From positions 4,490,289-4,554,288 of the forward strand of contig NC_031479.1 of assembly GCF_000006565.2 (NCBI RefSeq): 64,000 nucleotides of DNA, written 5' to 3'. Shown here one piece after another: positions 13,935 to 24,400 of the stretch. Under the pieces are notes generated by a model that ran no database searches, was not told the DNA's origin, and saw nothing but the letters and a program-made list of their open reading frames with translations. The first letter of the stretch is position 1. Every line of letters starts with the position of its first letter. Both the position numbers and the translations under genes were made by a program. The stretch is from Toxoplasma gondii ME49. Taxonomy: Eukaryota; Apicomplexa; Conoidasida; Eucoccidiorida; Sarcocystidae.

Positions 13935-14092
13935 CTTTTCGGCGTACCTTGTCTTTTATCGAGGTGTTCTGAATATGACTTGCTTCCGTAGCTTTGGCTT
14001 TCTCAGTTCCAATGGCCTTTGTTCTTCAAATCATAACGACCACTCTACGGTTTAGTTGCCTCTTGTGCATTTGCTAGCGTTCAACGTTTGCT
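13935..14092 (+). pseudogene. Nuclear mitochondrial insertion: decayed N-terminal cytochrome b (cob) fragment
   Basis: One frame reads FSAYLVFYRGVLN and, soon after, FGFL, matching the start of apicomplexan cytochrome b (FRAHLVYYRCALN ... FGFL). A frameshift then leads to FVLQIIT, and a third frame gives ASCAFASVQ, which is the next conserved stretch of the same protein. The order and spacing agree with cob, with about 17 bp missing before ASCAF. Frame changes and stops show it is not functional. Toxoplasma nuclei are known to carry very many such fragments; this one is unusually diverged, so probably old. The comparison is with the family sequence as I remember it. Confidence 0.8.
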
Positions 14093-15671
14093 TGGTGGTA
14101 GGGGGTTTAGAGGGGAAGTTGATGAGATGAAGAACTTGGGCAAGAGAAACACTTCCAGTTTCGTGAAAAAAACAAAGCGAGAAGAACTAGCCTCCGGACC
14201 CACAAAGCTCCTCTTTCCAACAGCTCCGGCAAAAGTCGCGCTCCAAGAGTAAACGCGCGGCCGGGAACTCTCGAGTGTTCAACACAACGCCGGAAAGTGC
14301 ACCTTGAAAGACAAACACCGAAAAAAGGAAAACATTCTGTTCTGAAAAAGGAACTTCTTTTGCCTCGAAGGAAATAGGTTTTTGTCAAGCGAGAGGAAAC
14401 TCTTTAGCGCCCGTGTCGAAGGAGAATCAGTGGCACAACGAAGACACAAGGCTGTTAAACACCGACAATGATCCAGATCGCTTCTTTGTACAGCAAGAAA
14501 ATGCACCACAATGCATTGCCTAGATCGATTTCTGCGAACACATAGACCGTTCTAATCGATATGATATTAGTCTTGTCGATCGGCGTTGATGCAGAGCGAT
14601 GTTAGAGGGAAAAACTACGCCGAGCGTGCAGAACTTTTTTGTACGAGTTTTTCGAGCGGAACATCCCCCGTCGATCCTGGCTTTCGAACGGGTCAGACAG
14701 AAAATCAACAAACACCGGCGAGATAAACTACTCGGCGCCGTGCATCTACATACAGAATCAGCCGATCTCGCGGGAGATCGTGGATACGCCCTCTGGGTCG
14801 ACCAGCGATGAGTAAAATGACCTTTATACCCCGACATTGGTCGCCCGAACCCGCAGTCTTCGACCTAAGGTCAGGAACTGTTTACAGGCTGCAACTTTTT
14901 GTGGGCCGTTCAGCTGGCGGGAATGCTCGAGCACCTGATGCGGAAGCTGAATGCAGCTAACGTGGTGGTCGCGGCAAGCACAGTACTTGGGTGGACTGCC
15001 TCGCATCGGGAACCCGAAAGTACGAGTAATGTGTAGCACAGAAACACCCTCAAAGTACATTAGCAAACTCGCGATTTCGATCCAGCTCAAAAAGTCTTAA
15101 GCATTCACGGATTTCCAAACAACTGGCATTTCGACGTTGGTCGCCCTCTCTGTACCGACGCTCGTCTTGCGAGCAGATCCTAGGTTTTCCTGTCACAGCG
15201 TTTGGAAAGGAGGATGCATTTCCACTAAGCAGAAAACAAAGTGCGAAGACCCTAAAGTGGCCTTCTGCATGTCGTTGAAAAGCCAGCAGGTTTTCACAGG
15301 CTGGACAGACCCGAGGTGCCCTCAGTAGTCCAGTGAAATGGAGTTTGCGCTGCAATACGGTGGAACGTCGCATTGAATCTGAGCTCTTTCGCGATAGCCT
15401 AGTTAAGAGGACCGGTGTTGTACATGCAGACCCAGAACACCCGCTGTATTTTGTTGACAAAGAAACTCAGAGGCACGCGCCAACCATCGTGTTGGAGCAG
15501 CTACTCCAGATTTCGCAGCCGGCTTTCGCCGGATCTCCACGAAAGAAGCGAGTCGGATGTTCTGGACTCTTGGTTTCTCTGGCCGTTGGTACTTTGCATC
15601 GGAAAACGGGGACCGAAGAAATCCACTTTTCCAGCGTTTTCAACCGTCTGAAGCGTCTCGTGTGTACCTCG

Positions 15672-15698
15672 GTGTGTGTGTGTGTGTGTGTGTGTGTG
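15672..15698. repeat. (GT)n microsatellite
   Basis: Uninterrupted GT dinucleotide run downstream of PCMT. Confidence 0.95.
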
Positions 15699-16235
15699 CT
15701 CGCGTGCGAAAACCCACAGAACCGTCTCTGGCTTGTCTCAGTTCGATCGAATTTCTGTTCACACAAAAAGGTCTCGCCTTCTCGGAACCTCCATGGATAA
15801 AGAAGAAGGCTCGAGGGTTCTCAGAGACAACTGCCTCCTTTGTTTAGAATTACTCCAGCACTGGGAAACCAATCATCTGGCTGAGGACGGAGGGGCGCGT
15901 TGTTTCCGGCAAGATCGAATTTTTCGTTCTCTGCCAAAGCGTCGGTCAGCAGAGTCGTTGAATCAGTCGCATTCTCACACTTTCTCGGACTCTTGAAAAA
16001 CAGAACACGAACGAGAGAGAAAGCGCGACACACCTCCCCGAACGTTCACATGTCGACGGCCACAGCTCCAAACTCGAAAGCGTTCACGTACCGCAACACT
16101 CTTCCGAGCTCGATTCTCGTTAACATAGGTACGGAGAGACCTGAGTCGTCGGTCCACCGACTGACGTCCTCTGCCTGACCCGTTCCGCTTTCCACGTCAC
16201 ACTGACGAGACACACACACACACCGAAGGCCGTTC

Positions 16236-19200
16236 TTATCTTTCTCCACGTGAGCTTGACTGCTTCACGAGAGGCACATACATGACACCCATCAGTTTCT
16301 TCACTCGGACTTTGCCTTGAGCGTCTTTGGACACCTCAACAAACACCTGGTTACGGTCGGACCACCACCCGCGCCCGCGGCTCAACTGGCGTTCCGTTTC
16401 TTCTTCTGGTCCTTCGAATACCACTTGGCCGTCCGACGTCGTTTCCACGGGAAGCACCATTTTTCCTCCATGCGCAAGTTGCGCGAGGAGTTCCCTAGGA
16501 ATCGAAGACGCAGCGGCTCCGACGTGGATCGCGTCGTACGGCCCGAGCTCGGGATGACCTCGCCAGCCGTCTCCAACGAGAAGTTTGAAGCGGGGATTCT
16601 TCGACAGGGCCGGATACGCCGCCTTCACTTTTCTGCAGCGCGCAACGGAACAAACGAAAGACGGGGAAAGGCGAAGCAGTCTCGCAACGAGTTCAGAAAG
16701 ATACTCCGGACCCCAGGCGCCAACACGACAAACACTTCGTTCCGCGTTGTCTCTCTGCTGAGATCCCCCTGTCAGTTTCACACCGTGCAAAAGCGGTTGC
16801 TCGACGAAGAAGAAAAAGTCAAGGCAACAGGTCACGCAGGTAGAACGAGGTGAAGGTCCACGGGGGAAGATACAGAACAGAACGTCGAGGTCGTCAGACG
16901 TGAAACGCGCGCGAACGAGCTCATGCCAACGTTGAGGATAACACCCATGAAAGGCACATGGAGCTGCTTTTCACGGAACTCTAGGGAGAAAAGAGGTCAT
17001 TTTTGTTTGTAGGCGTGCGACGCAGGTGTATATCCACATATGGGAATGGGGAGTCTTGGCACCACACTCTGTTCTCTCTCAGTTTGAAACACCGATCTCA
17101 TTAACGCGTCGCCACTCAACATAGCACTGAAGGCTGACGATATGGCCCACAGCGCTGGTCGCACGCGCTTCACGGATTAGTCCAATTGGAAAAGCAGAGC
17201 GGACAGGAAAATAATGCAACGCCTACGCACTTGCGCCCTTCTCCTTTCCCGCCGTTACTGCGACCTCACAGTTTTGACAAGTCTTCACAGATGCATACTC
17301 GCGATCGCTGGAAAGGTAGCTTCATTCTGTCAGAAAAAACTTCTGCAACGAGGTGTCGACTTCGATGCACGAAAGAGTGCACTTGCGAATGTAACTCTTG
17401 TGCCCCCTTTCGTTTCTCTTCGTCTGACTCAGAAAAACAGTTCCTCTGCAGGCCGGAATTTCATTCGCGTCGCTTCCCCCTAGTTTCCGCTCTTCTTTGA
17501 TAAACGACAAAACCGAATCTGGACGACGGCCCGCTCTTTCCCTTTCTTTTCTCTTTCGTGTTGCTTACTTGACAGAGTATTTAACCAAATCTGGAAGATA
17601 ATCGATTCCGACGGCCACTCCTTCGGGAGTGTTGGCGTCCTCCGCCTTTCCGGCCCCTCTCACGCCGACCATGTGGGCCATGCATGCAGTCAAGTAGCCT
17701 GACCCGGAGCCTGGAAGAGTTCGGAAAGGAAAAGAAGCGAATGACAGAGATCTGGAAGAAAGGCAAACGAAGCAAGTTCGAGTGAAACACTCTGAAGACG
17801 GAAAGAACAGCACAGCCACACAAATAACGGAAACCTGTAGAGTTTCTTTCCTTGAAAAATGTGCAAATGTGGATGTATATATCCCGTCATGACACCGTAA
17901 GTCTCGAGCACCTTTCTGACATCTTTGTTCATCAGTCCCCCTTCCGCGTGTCTCTCTCGCAGACGTCAGCATTTCGCTGACCTACAACGCGAGATCTGTC
18001 TTCAGGATCGACAGAATAGCTCTTCTGAAGCTCTGTGTCTGTATCACGCTTACCTACATCGAGAACTCTATTTCCTGGAACGAGATGATCTTTGAGAGCC
18101 TCTAGAGCAGAGGCATGCATGTGGGGAGCGGAAATAGTCGCAGACGAAATTCCCAGCGGCTGAGGCATGTCTGCATAGGGACAGACGTCAATAAAGTTCC
18201 CTCGATCGATCTGAAAAGAAAAGCAAAGGCAACGACTAGGCAAGTCCACCTCCCACAAGAACAGCAAGAGACAGACGAGACGACTCCACCTCTCAGTCCG
18301 CTGTTTCCTCCCAAGAAACACGAAGAAAAACCACAGTGCCTGTAAAGAAGCTCGCTTCGTCGTCCCTCGGTCTTTTTCAGAGTCAGCTTCCACCATGATC
18401 TGGCGGGCGCCCGCTACCGAATGCCGACACACAAAAACGAGGAGAAAGCTGTGTTCTCTTTCAGGAAATCTGCTTTTCTGCTTCTCCATCGACACCGTAC
18501 GAGTGTAGGCGTATGTATAGAGTTACGAGAAACATGTCTCTGGATACGCAGATCTCTAGAAATCGCTTTTTCTCCCATGTGGTGAACTCGACCATACGTC
18601 TTCCCTCCCTTCGCAGTTCCCTCAACTTTTGCCGCGCGTCGTCCTTCCTGTATCAGGGACCCTCCACCTGGAATTGCAGAGATACATTTCGGCTGCACAC
18701 GAATTCTTACACTTTTCATAGCGTCGTAGACTCTGTGGTCACGGACGATTCCTGAGGCTCGGAGGTTGTCGACGAGCTCGTCGTTACTTGCGCCTGAACA
18801 TCGCCATGCCATGATGCCTCTCTTCTCTCTCGCCTCACTCGCACTTATTTCTTCTTCATTGTCGCTTTCCTCAGCGTCTGCATCGAGCTTGCTCTCCTCT
18901 CCCTTTTCGCCTGCTTCACTGCGTTCCTCTCTCGTTTCGTCCCGATTTTCACCTCTCTCTTGTTGTGACACTATTGAGGTGGCCGGGAGCAACACAGGGG
19001 CGAAGCGTCGAGGCGCCCGAGAAGGAAGGTGGAGAGGAAGAGAAGCTGAGGTCGCCGCCGGTTCTCTTTCTGTCTTCCTAGGCTCGCGTCTGTCTGCTGA
19101 CTGTCGCGTGTATGCTGAGGGCGTGCCTGGTCGTTCTGCGACAGAGAGGAAACGTTGGAAGGTGGCGGGAGAAGAGAGGAACGAGACCAGTGAAGGCTGC

Positions 19201-19634
19201 AAGAGGTGCCGGAGGAGAGGCGAGAGAAAAAGTCGAGTTCTCGCCGCGAAAAGCCCCGTCTTTAGGTGTGCCTTCTTCAAAGAGAACGCTCTGCAATCGA
19301 CGCTGCCCCCGCTGGCACACGCCAGTGAGGACGAAGGCAGGCGAGTGTGGTCTGAAGGCCGTAACTCTGGGTTTTGCGCCAGCGCGAAGGGCGAAAGAGA
19401 GCAGGAGGTCGTGCCCTTGCTTTGAAGACGACTCGCAGAAGAAAGCACACGAAAAAAGTAGGAAATCGACGTTAAATTTTCCAAAACTGCCTGCCTACAA
19501 AGCTGCGAGACACCCGCGTGCGGTGTACATACACCCGAACTGAATGCCGCGAGCAAGCTCACCGTCGCCACACGCCTGAGGATTCGGAAGGGAGGGCAAA
19601 CGCATTTTTTCCCTGGTGGAAGTGGCTGAACCAT
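16236..19634 (-). CDS. PCMT: Protein-L-isoaspartate (D-aspartate) O-methyltransferase with long N-terminal extension
   Basis: Four exons: 19634-18711, 18210-18054, 17710-17569, 16632-16236; all phases fit and the joined protein has 539 residues. The enzyme transfers a methyl group from AdoMet to isoaspartyl residues in damaged proteins, starting their repair. Residues 275-539 follow the whole animal enzyme: MAWRCSGAS start, [18 protein letters not shown], AdoMet motif [15 protein letters not shown] (from 357), [21 protein letters not shown] and the C-terminal MGVMYVPL. The usual length is about 227 residues; here about 274 extra residues precede the core, with a basic then hydrophobic start (residues 18-36) that could be a signal or organelle-targeting sequence, followed by Arg/Glu/Ser-rich sequence. 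The ATG at 19634 has a good context (accATGG); the ATG at 18812 would give the bare cytosolic core. Tandem with WDR75 upstream. Identification is near certain; the extension's role is unknown. Confidence 0.94.
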
Positions 19635-19636
19635 GG

Positions 19637-19642
19637 TCACAT
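19637..19642 (-). promoter_or_regulatory. Minimal start-stop uORF (ATG TGA) just upstream of the PCMT start
   Basis: On the minus strand the sequence reads ATG TGA CC ATG G: an AUG followed directly by a stop codon, two bases before the proposed PCMT start at 19634 and out of frame with it. If it lies in the mature 5' UTR it could reduce initiation at 19634 or favour later starts. Functional meaning is inference. Confidence 0.4.
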
Positions 19643-20336
19643 GGTCGACGCATCAATTTTGCTTGCCGTCACCGTGTCAACAAAGAAATTTCTCCCGCTT
19701 CTCTACTCAGTCGACGATCTGCGTGTCGAAGTGTAGAGCTAACTCGTGCCGCGACACCCGCGAAGGTCAGCGCACGCAGAGAAAGAAGCTTTCTCAGTGG
19801 AAGAGCGGCGGCCTTTTTTTAATTACACTCAAGGAAAAGCAGAAATTTGCAGTCATCAACCCTTGACAATCAACAAGAAACTTTAGAGGCGAGAAAGACG
19901 GAAAAAGAAGTTGCAAACTTTCAACACAAGGAGAGTCGAGGACAGAAAACTGACACCTCGACTTCACGAGCTGACTCGGGAACTAAGCAACAGAAGCGAT
20001 GCTCAAGTATATCGCTGCACATCCACCGAAAACAACACCAAAAAATCGAGTGTCTTCTGGAGATTTCATCGATAAGGGCAGCAGATGTCCACTTCACGCG
20101 CTTGCCAATGTCCGTGTAAGAGTATCTATCTATCTAAACGTATGTAGGTTTCGTAGACAGGTACGGAGTGCGGTGTAAAAGATGGGCTGTCGCATGTGTT
20201 GTTGGTGCAGTTTGGGCGCCCTCTTTCCCCTTTTTGTGAAGATCTTTGAGGCTTCTTCAGCGATATGCGTCGTTTGTTCTTGAAGCGAAGTGACCTGTCG
20301 TGCACCTGCACTGAACAGTCGAATTTCATCTCGAGT

Positions 20337-20395
<59 letters not shown>

Positions 20396-21455
20396 TGCTT
20401 AAGGTGAAGTTGTGACTTTATGTTTCTTCGGTGTATCTCATGTAGACTGCAGAAGTCCTATGATGTTCAGTTCGCTGCACTATTTCTCGGGTCCCCGGTC
20501 GACGAAAACTATAACTCCAGTTATACAATCTACGAGTCATGTAAACAGAAATAAACAAGAGTGCGAAAGAGAATGTTCAATTCCGGTGTTCTGTCCAGGC
20601 ATCCTACTTCTTTTTTTCCCTCTGGCGGTATACCGACCGTGGACCCTGCTTGCAGTGTACTCTTTCTTTGCATCTGGCGCCACTCCAGCAAGTTACATTT
20701 TTCGCTGGCCTGTTTGCTTCGAAATTGCTTTTTGTGTGAAATTGGATTTTCTAGAAACGCGCTCGCCGCCTCGCTCTTCCACGGGAAGAGCAACGGTTGG
20801 GAGAGGGACCGTTCCGTCTCTCACGGACGAGAGAAAGTGGGGAAAGTTCTCTGCCTTTTGATTGCGCAAGAAGAAGAGAAAGAGAAGAGATCGCTGAAGA
20901 GACGAACGCTGGCAAACAGGTGAACCCACGAGACAGGCGACCAAGACGAGAGCATGTGGTAAAACAGTATCAGGGGAAACACCTGCTGATCGTCAACTGA
21001 GAATGCACGGAGAAGCCGACCATCAACGAAGCGATACTCTCAGAGATGTAGTGACATTCGACCACAAAAGTCTGCGCCCACAGAACATATAATAGAAGAC
21101 ACTGAAGCCGTGCGCACTCCGCCTCCCACACATCGCCGGACTGAGGCAGAAAATCTACATTTTTGGAAGCTCGTCAGAGCGTTCAAATGTGCCGAGAGAA
21201 AGGCGAAAGGTGCACACGCTTGACCCAGAATACAGAAAACACAGGTACAAGAGGGAATGAGGAGCGCGTAAAAGATCCAGGTGTTCCTGGACAGGCCAGA
21301 GCCGGTGTCCTTCCCTCTTAATTGCCAGTCCGAAGTTGGAAGGGCCGATGGAGGGGCGACAACCGAGAAGAAGGTGAGGCAAAGAGACTCGAGAAGAAAG
21401 AAGTCCAGGAACAAGTCGCCACAACACCCCTATCGCAACAGAGATGTTTGCCGCC
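19643..21455. other. Spacer between WDR75 stop and PCMT start
   Basis: About 1.8 kb between two genes on the same strand. It should hold the WDR75 3' UTR and the PCMT promoter. It contains a long (TA)n tract at 20342-20395. No coding signal was recognised. Confidence 0.6.
20342..20395. repeat. (TA)n microsatellite
   Basis: Almost pure TA run with one interruption (tatatacatata), in the spacer upstream of PCMT. Confidence 0.95.
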
Positions 21456-24400
21456 TCAGTCCGAGTCCTCGCTGTCCTCCATAGTGGCAACGAGAGAGGC
21501 AAGCAGGTGCTTGGGCGCACGCTTGATCGCTGCTTTGTTCTCTTCTCGAGCGCGAAGCGCTTCTGAAAAGACAGAATACCACGAGAAAGCAAAGCAGCAT
21601 ATGCGAAGGCCCACACAGAGAGAAATGCTACACCTGTACAGGCACACGCACTTCCCGGTGTGAATGAGTGCCACAGAGCGTCTCTAGAAGGAACAGACAA
21701 GCGCTTTCACCGCTGGAAAAGGACTGTTGACACTCGAGTTCGAGATGCGCTTTCTGTTCTATTCTCCCGTGTATGGAGGTTAGGATGTTCGTCCCTGTTC
21801 CTCTCCCTTAGGTGGAGCTTAGATCTTTCGCTTCTGTGCTTCACCCATATGCTGAAGGTTTGAAATGACCTCTCTCTGTTGCTCTTTCCATGTGATGAGG
21901 GTACAAGTGTTTCCTGCGGTCCTGGTTTCCAGAGGTCGACAGCTCAACATTTTTCTGTTTCTCTTCTCTCCCGAATGCTGTCTTATCCCGGTTCGTACCT
22001 GCATCCTCTTTGAGCCTGTCGAGCTCAGCATCTCTTGCGCAGTTGCGTTTCTGCTTGTTTGGTCCAAGTTCCACTTCTTCGCGGTCTTCTGTAGCAGCGA
22101 GTAGCTGAGACGAGAGTTTCTCTCCTTCGGCCGACTCGTCGTCGTCGTCCTCCTCCTGTCCTCGACCCCAGAGTCTTTGCAAAAACACGCCGGGGGAGGG
22201 CGTTGCGGAATCTCCCGAAAAGTCGGTAAACACTCGCGTTCGCTCACTCTTGTCTCGCTTCCCCTTCTCGGCGGCCATCGCCTGGCAGAAGAGCGGCGCC
22301 ACATCCGAGACTGCCGAAGCGGCCAGCTGTACATACACCCGAAACGACACGCGGACATGTGCGTGCTGGGACAGAAGTGATGGAGGGAAGAGCCACTCAG
22401 AGATGAGAGCCTCGAAGCGACGAACCTGGCTTCAAGCACGAATAAAGCAGTTGATGTGGAGGGGACGCAGGAAGACTCTACGAGAAGTCAAGTGGTCACG
22501 AGCGTCTGTTCAGCGCCATGAGAAGGCGGATTCACACACACTCGCCAGCACCTATGGACATGCAGGTACACGCCGAAGAGTGATGCCGAGATGAATCGTG
22601 CAGCTGATTAGGTCTCACGAAAGATCCGACTACATCAAATCAGTTTCATGTGACAAGAAACGCCTCCTCAACCACGACACGCGTTCGTCCCGCGACCGGT
22701 GCGCCTCAGCTTCCAGCCGTGCGTCTGTACACCGCAGACGCGCGAGTCCTCATCTTCTTCCTCACCCGATTACGCTCGTCGTCACTGTCACCAGATGCCG
22801 CCTCAGCTGCTCTGCTCGCTTTCGCCCGCTCGACTTGCAGAAGCTGCTGCACTTTTCTCAGCGGCTGCTGGGGCTCCTCATCGGGCTCTTCAACGACATC
22901 CCCGGGTCCCTGGCGTGTACATACACCCACGTCTGTCGGGGAGACAGTGCCTGCAGGCACCCGAATCGTTTCCAGCTGGAACCGAGCATTCAGCAGCATC
23001 AGCACACTTTCGTCGGGTGCATTTGCTTTCGCGACATCGAGAGGCGAAGAGGCCGGAGGCAGGAAGCAACCAGACAAAACAGCGTCGCCCAGACGGCTTC
23101 GTTCTTGTTCCCAGATGCAGTGTACGTACACCCCACTGTCGCCTTGTCCGGCGCCCTCTGCGGCGTTTTCGGCACCAGCAGATCTGAGAGGACCCACGCG
23201 CGGCAGCAGCGGCAGTTCGCATCCATGCTCGCTCGTAGCTTTTCCTCCCTTCTTCGTTTTCTTCGTCCTCCCCTCCGACAGCTCCGTGGCACCCTGGGAG
23301 CGGCTCGAAAGAGTGAAGATAGACACTTCGTGGGAGGGAGAGAAGGATGTGCATGCTCTCAGCTCGCTGGCTCCTGTGTTCGGTTCTCGGGCCGTTTCTC
23401 CGACAAGAGTCTCCTCTTCGTCGTCCTTGTTGGTGCATGCAGGCGCTGTGAGTTTCGCGAGAACAACGGCGAAACGCGGGCCTCCACCCGGTTCCACGAA
23501 CAGAAAGTCGACCAGGCCGCCCTCTGCACTCAGACAGGACGAGGAGGAAGAGCAAATGAAAAAAGCGAGAGAGAAGAGAGATGCCAATGGTACACCGCCC
23601 GTGAGAAGATTACCGATATTAACAATTCACGACAAATGGAAAAAAGTTATGAAGAAAAGGGTATTTTTCGAAACAAATGCATCACTCGATTCACATGTAT
23701 TAGCATACAGGCACGCGGCACAATCGGGAGAGTTTTTCTCGTGGAGTCACGGGAGTGTAAAGCTTTTTCAACAGGACTGTTTCACTGCGCAGCGCGACAG
23801 ATGCTCGCCACGCATAGAGAGGCGTGTACAGACACCTGAGAAAATGCCAGCAGCCGCCAACGAAAGTTCCGCCAATAACTGCAGAGGGTGTCTCTCCACC
23901 CGACGTGAGACTCACCGTCGAAGAAGGACTTAACCCAGCATATGGCAAGCGAGAGAAGGTCGTACAGCACGACGCATGTTGTGGTTCCGGCGACGAGGAA
24001 GAATCCGTAGGCTGTCTCTAAGAGAGCGACTTTGTCGCAGACCTCCTCCACGTCTTCCTCGCGCGTTTCGCTTCCGTCCGCGAGTTGCCCGAGCGCGACA
24101 GCATCCGTGTGAGCAGAGGAGCCCGAAGAGGCAGCTGCCATCTTGCGCAAAGTCGCAGAGGGTGGGAGACGAAGCGTGTGAGAAAGAGCAAACGAGGAGG
24201 CCTTCCAGAGAGTGATCAGAGACCCCCCATGAGCAATGGCGAGGAGTGAGGCGTCGAGGGAAAGAGAGCAGGAAAGCGGCGCGAGGCCTCGATAAGATCC
24301 CTCTAAGACGCATGCAAAGAACGATGGGGACGAGGAAGAAGACGGAGGAGATACTTCCCGCCAAGCTTTGAAGTACGTGTCCATGGAGAGGGTGAAGAAG

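Larger units (their letters stand above)
12594..16235. other. Spacer between the CCDC77-like gene and PCMT
   Basis: This stretch should contain the promoter and 5' UTR of the CCDC77-like gene (left side) and the 3' UTR of PCMT (right side). Short open frames occur on both strands but none has a recognisable domain or convincing splice partners. The two features I can support in it are the decayed cytochrome b fragment near 13935-14092 and a (GT)n tract at 15672-15698. Confidence 0.6.

Noticed and set aside
15333..15800. 155-codon plus-strand frame downstream of PCMT
   Set aside because: Runs through a (GT)n repeat, has no recognisable domain and no splice context.
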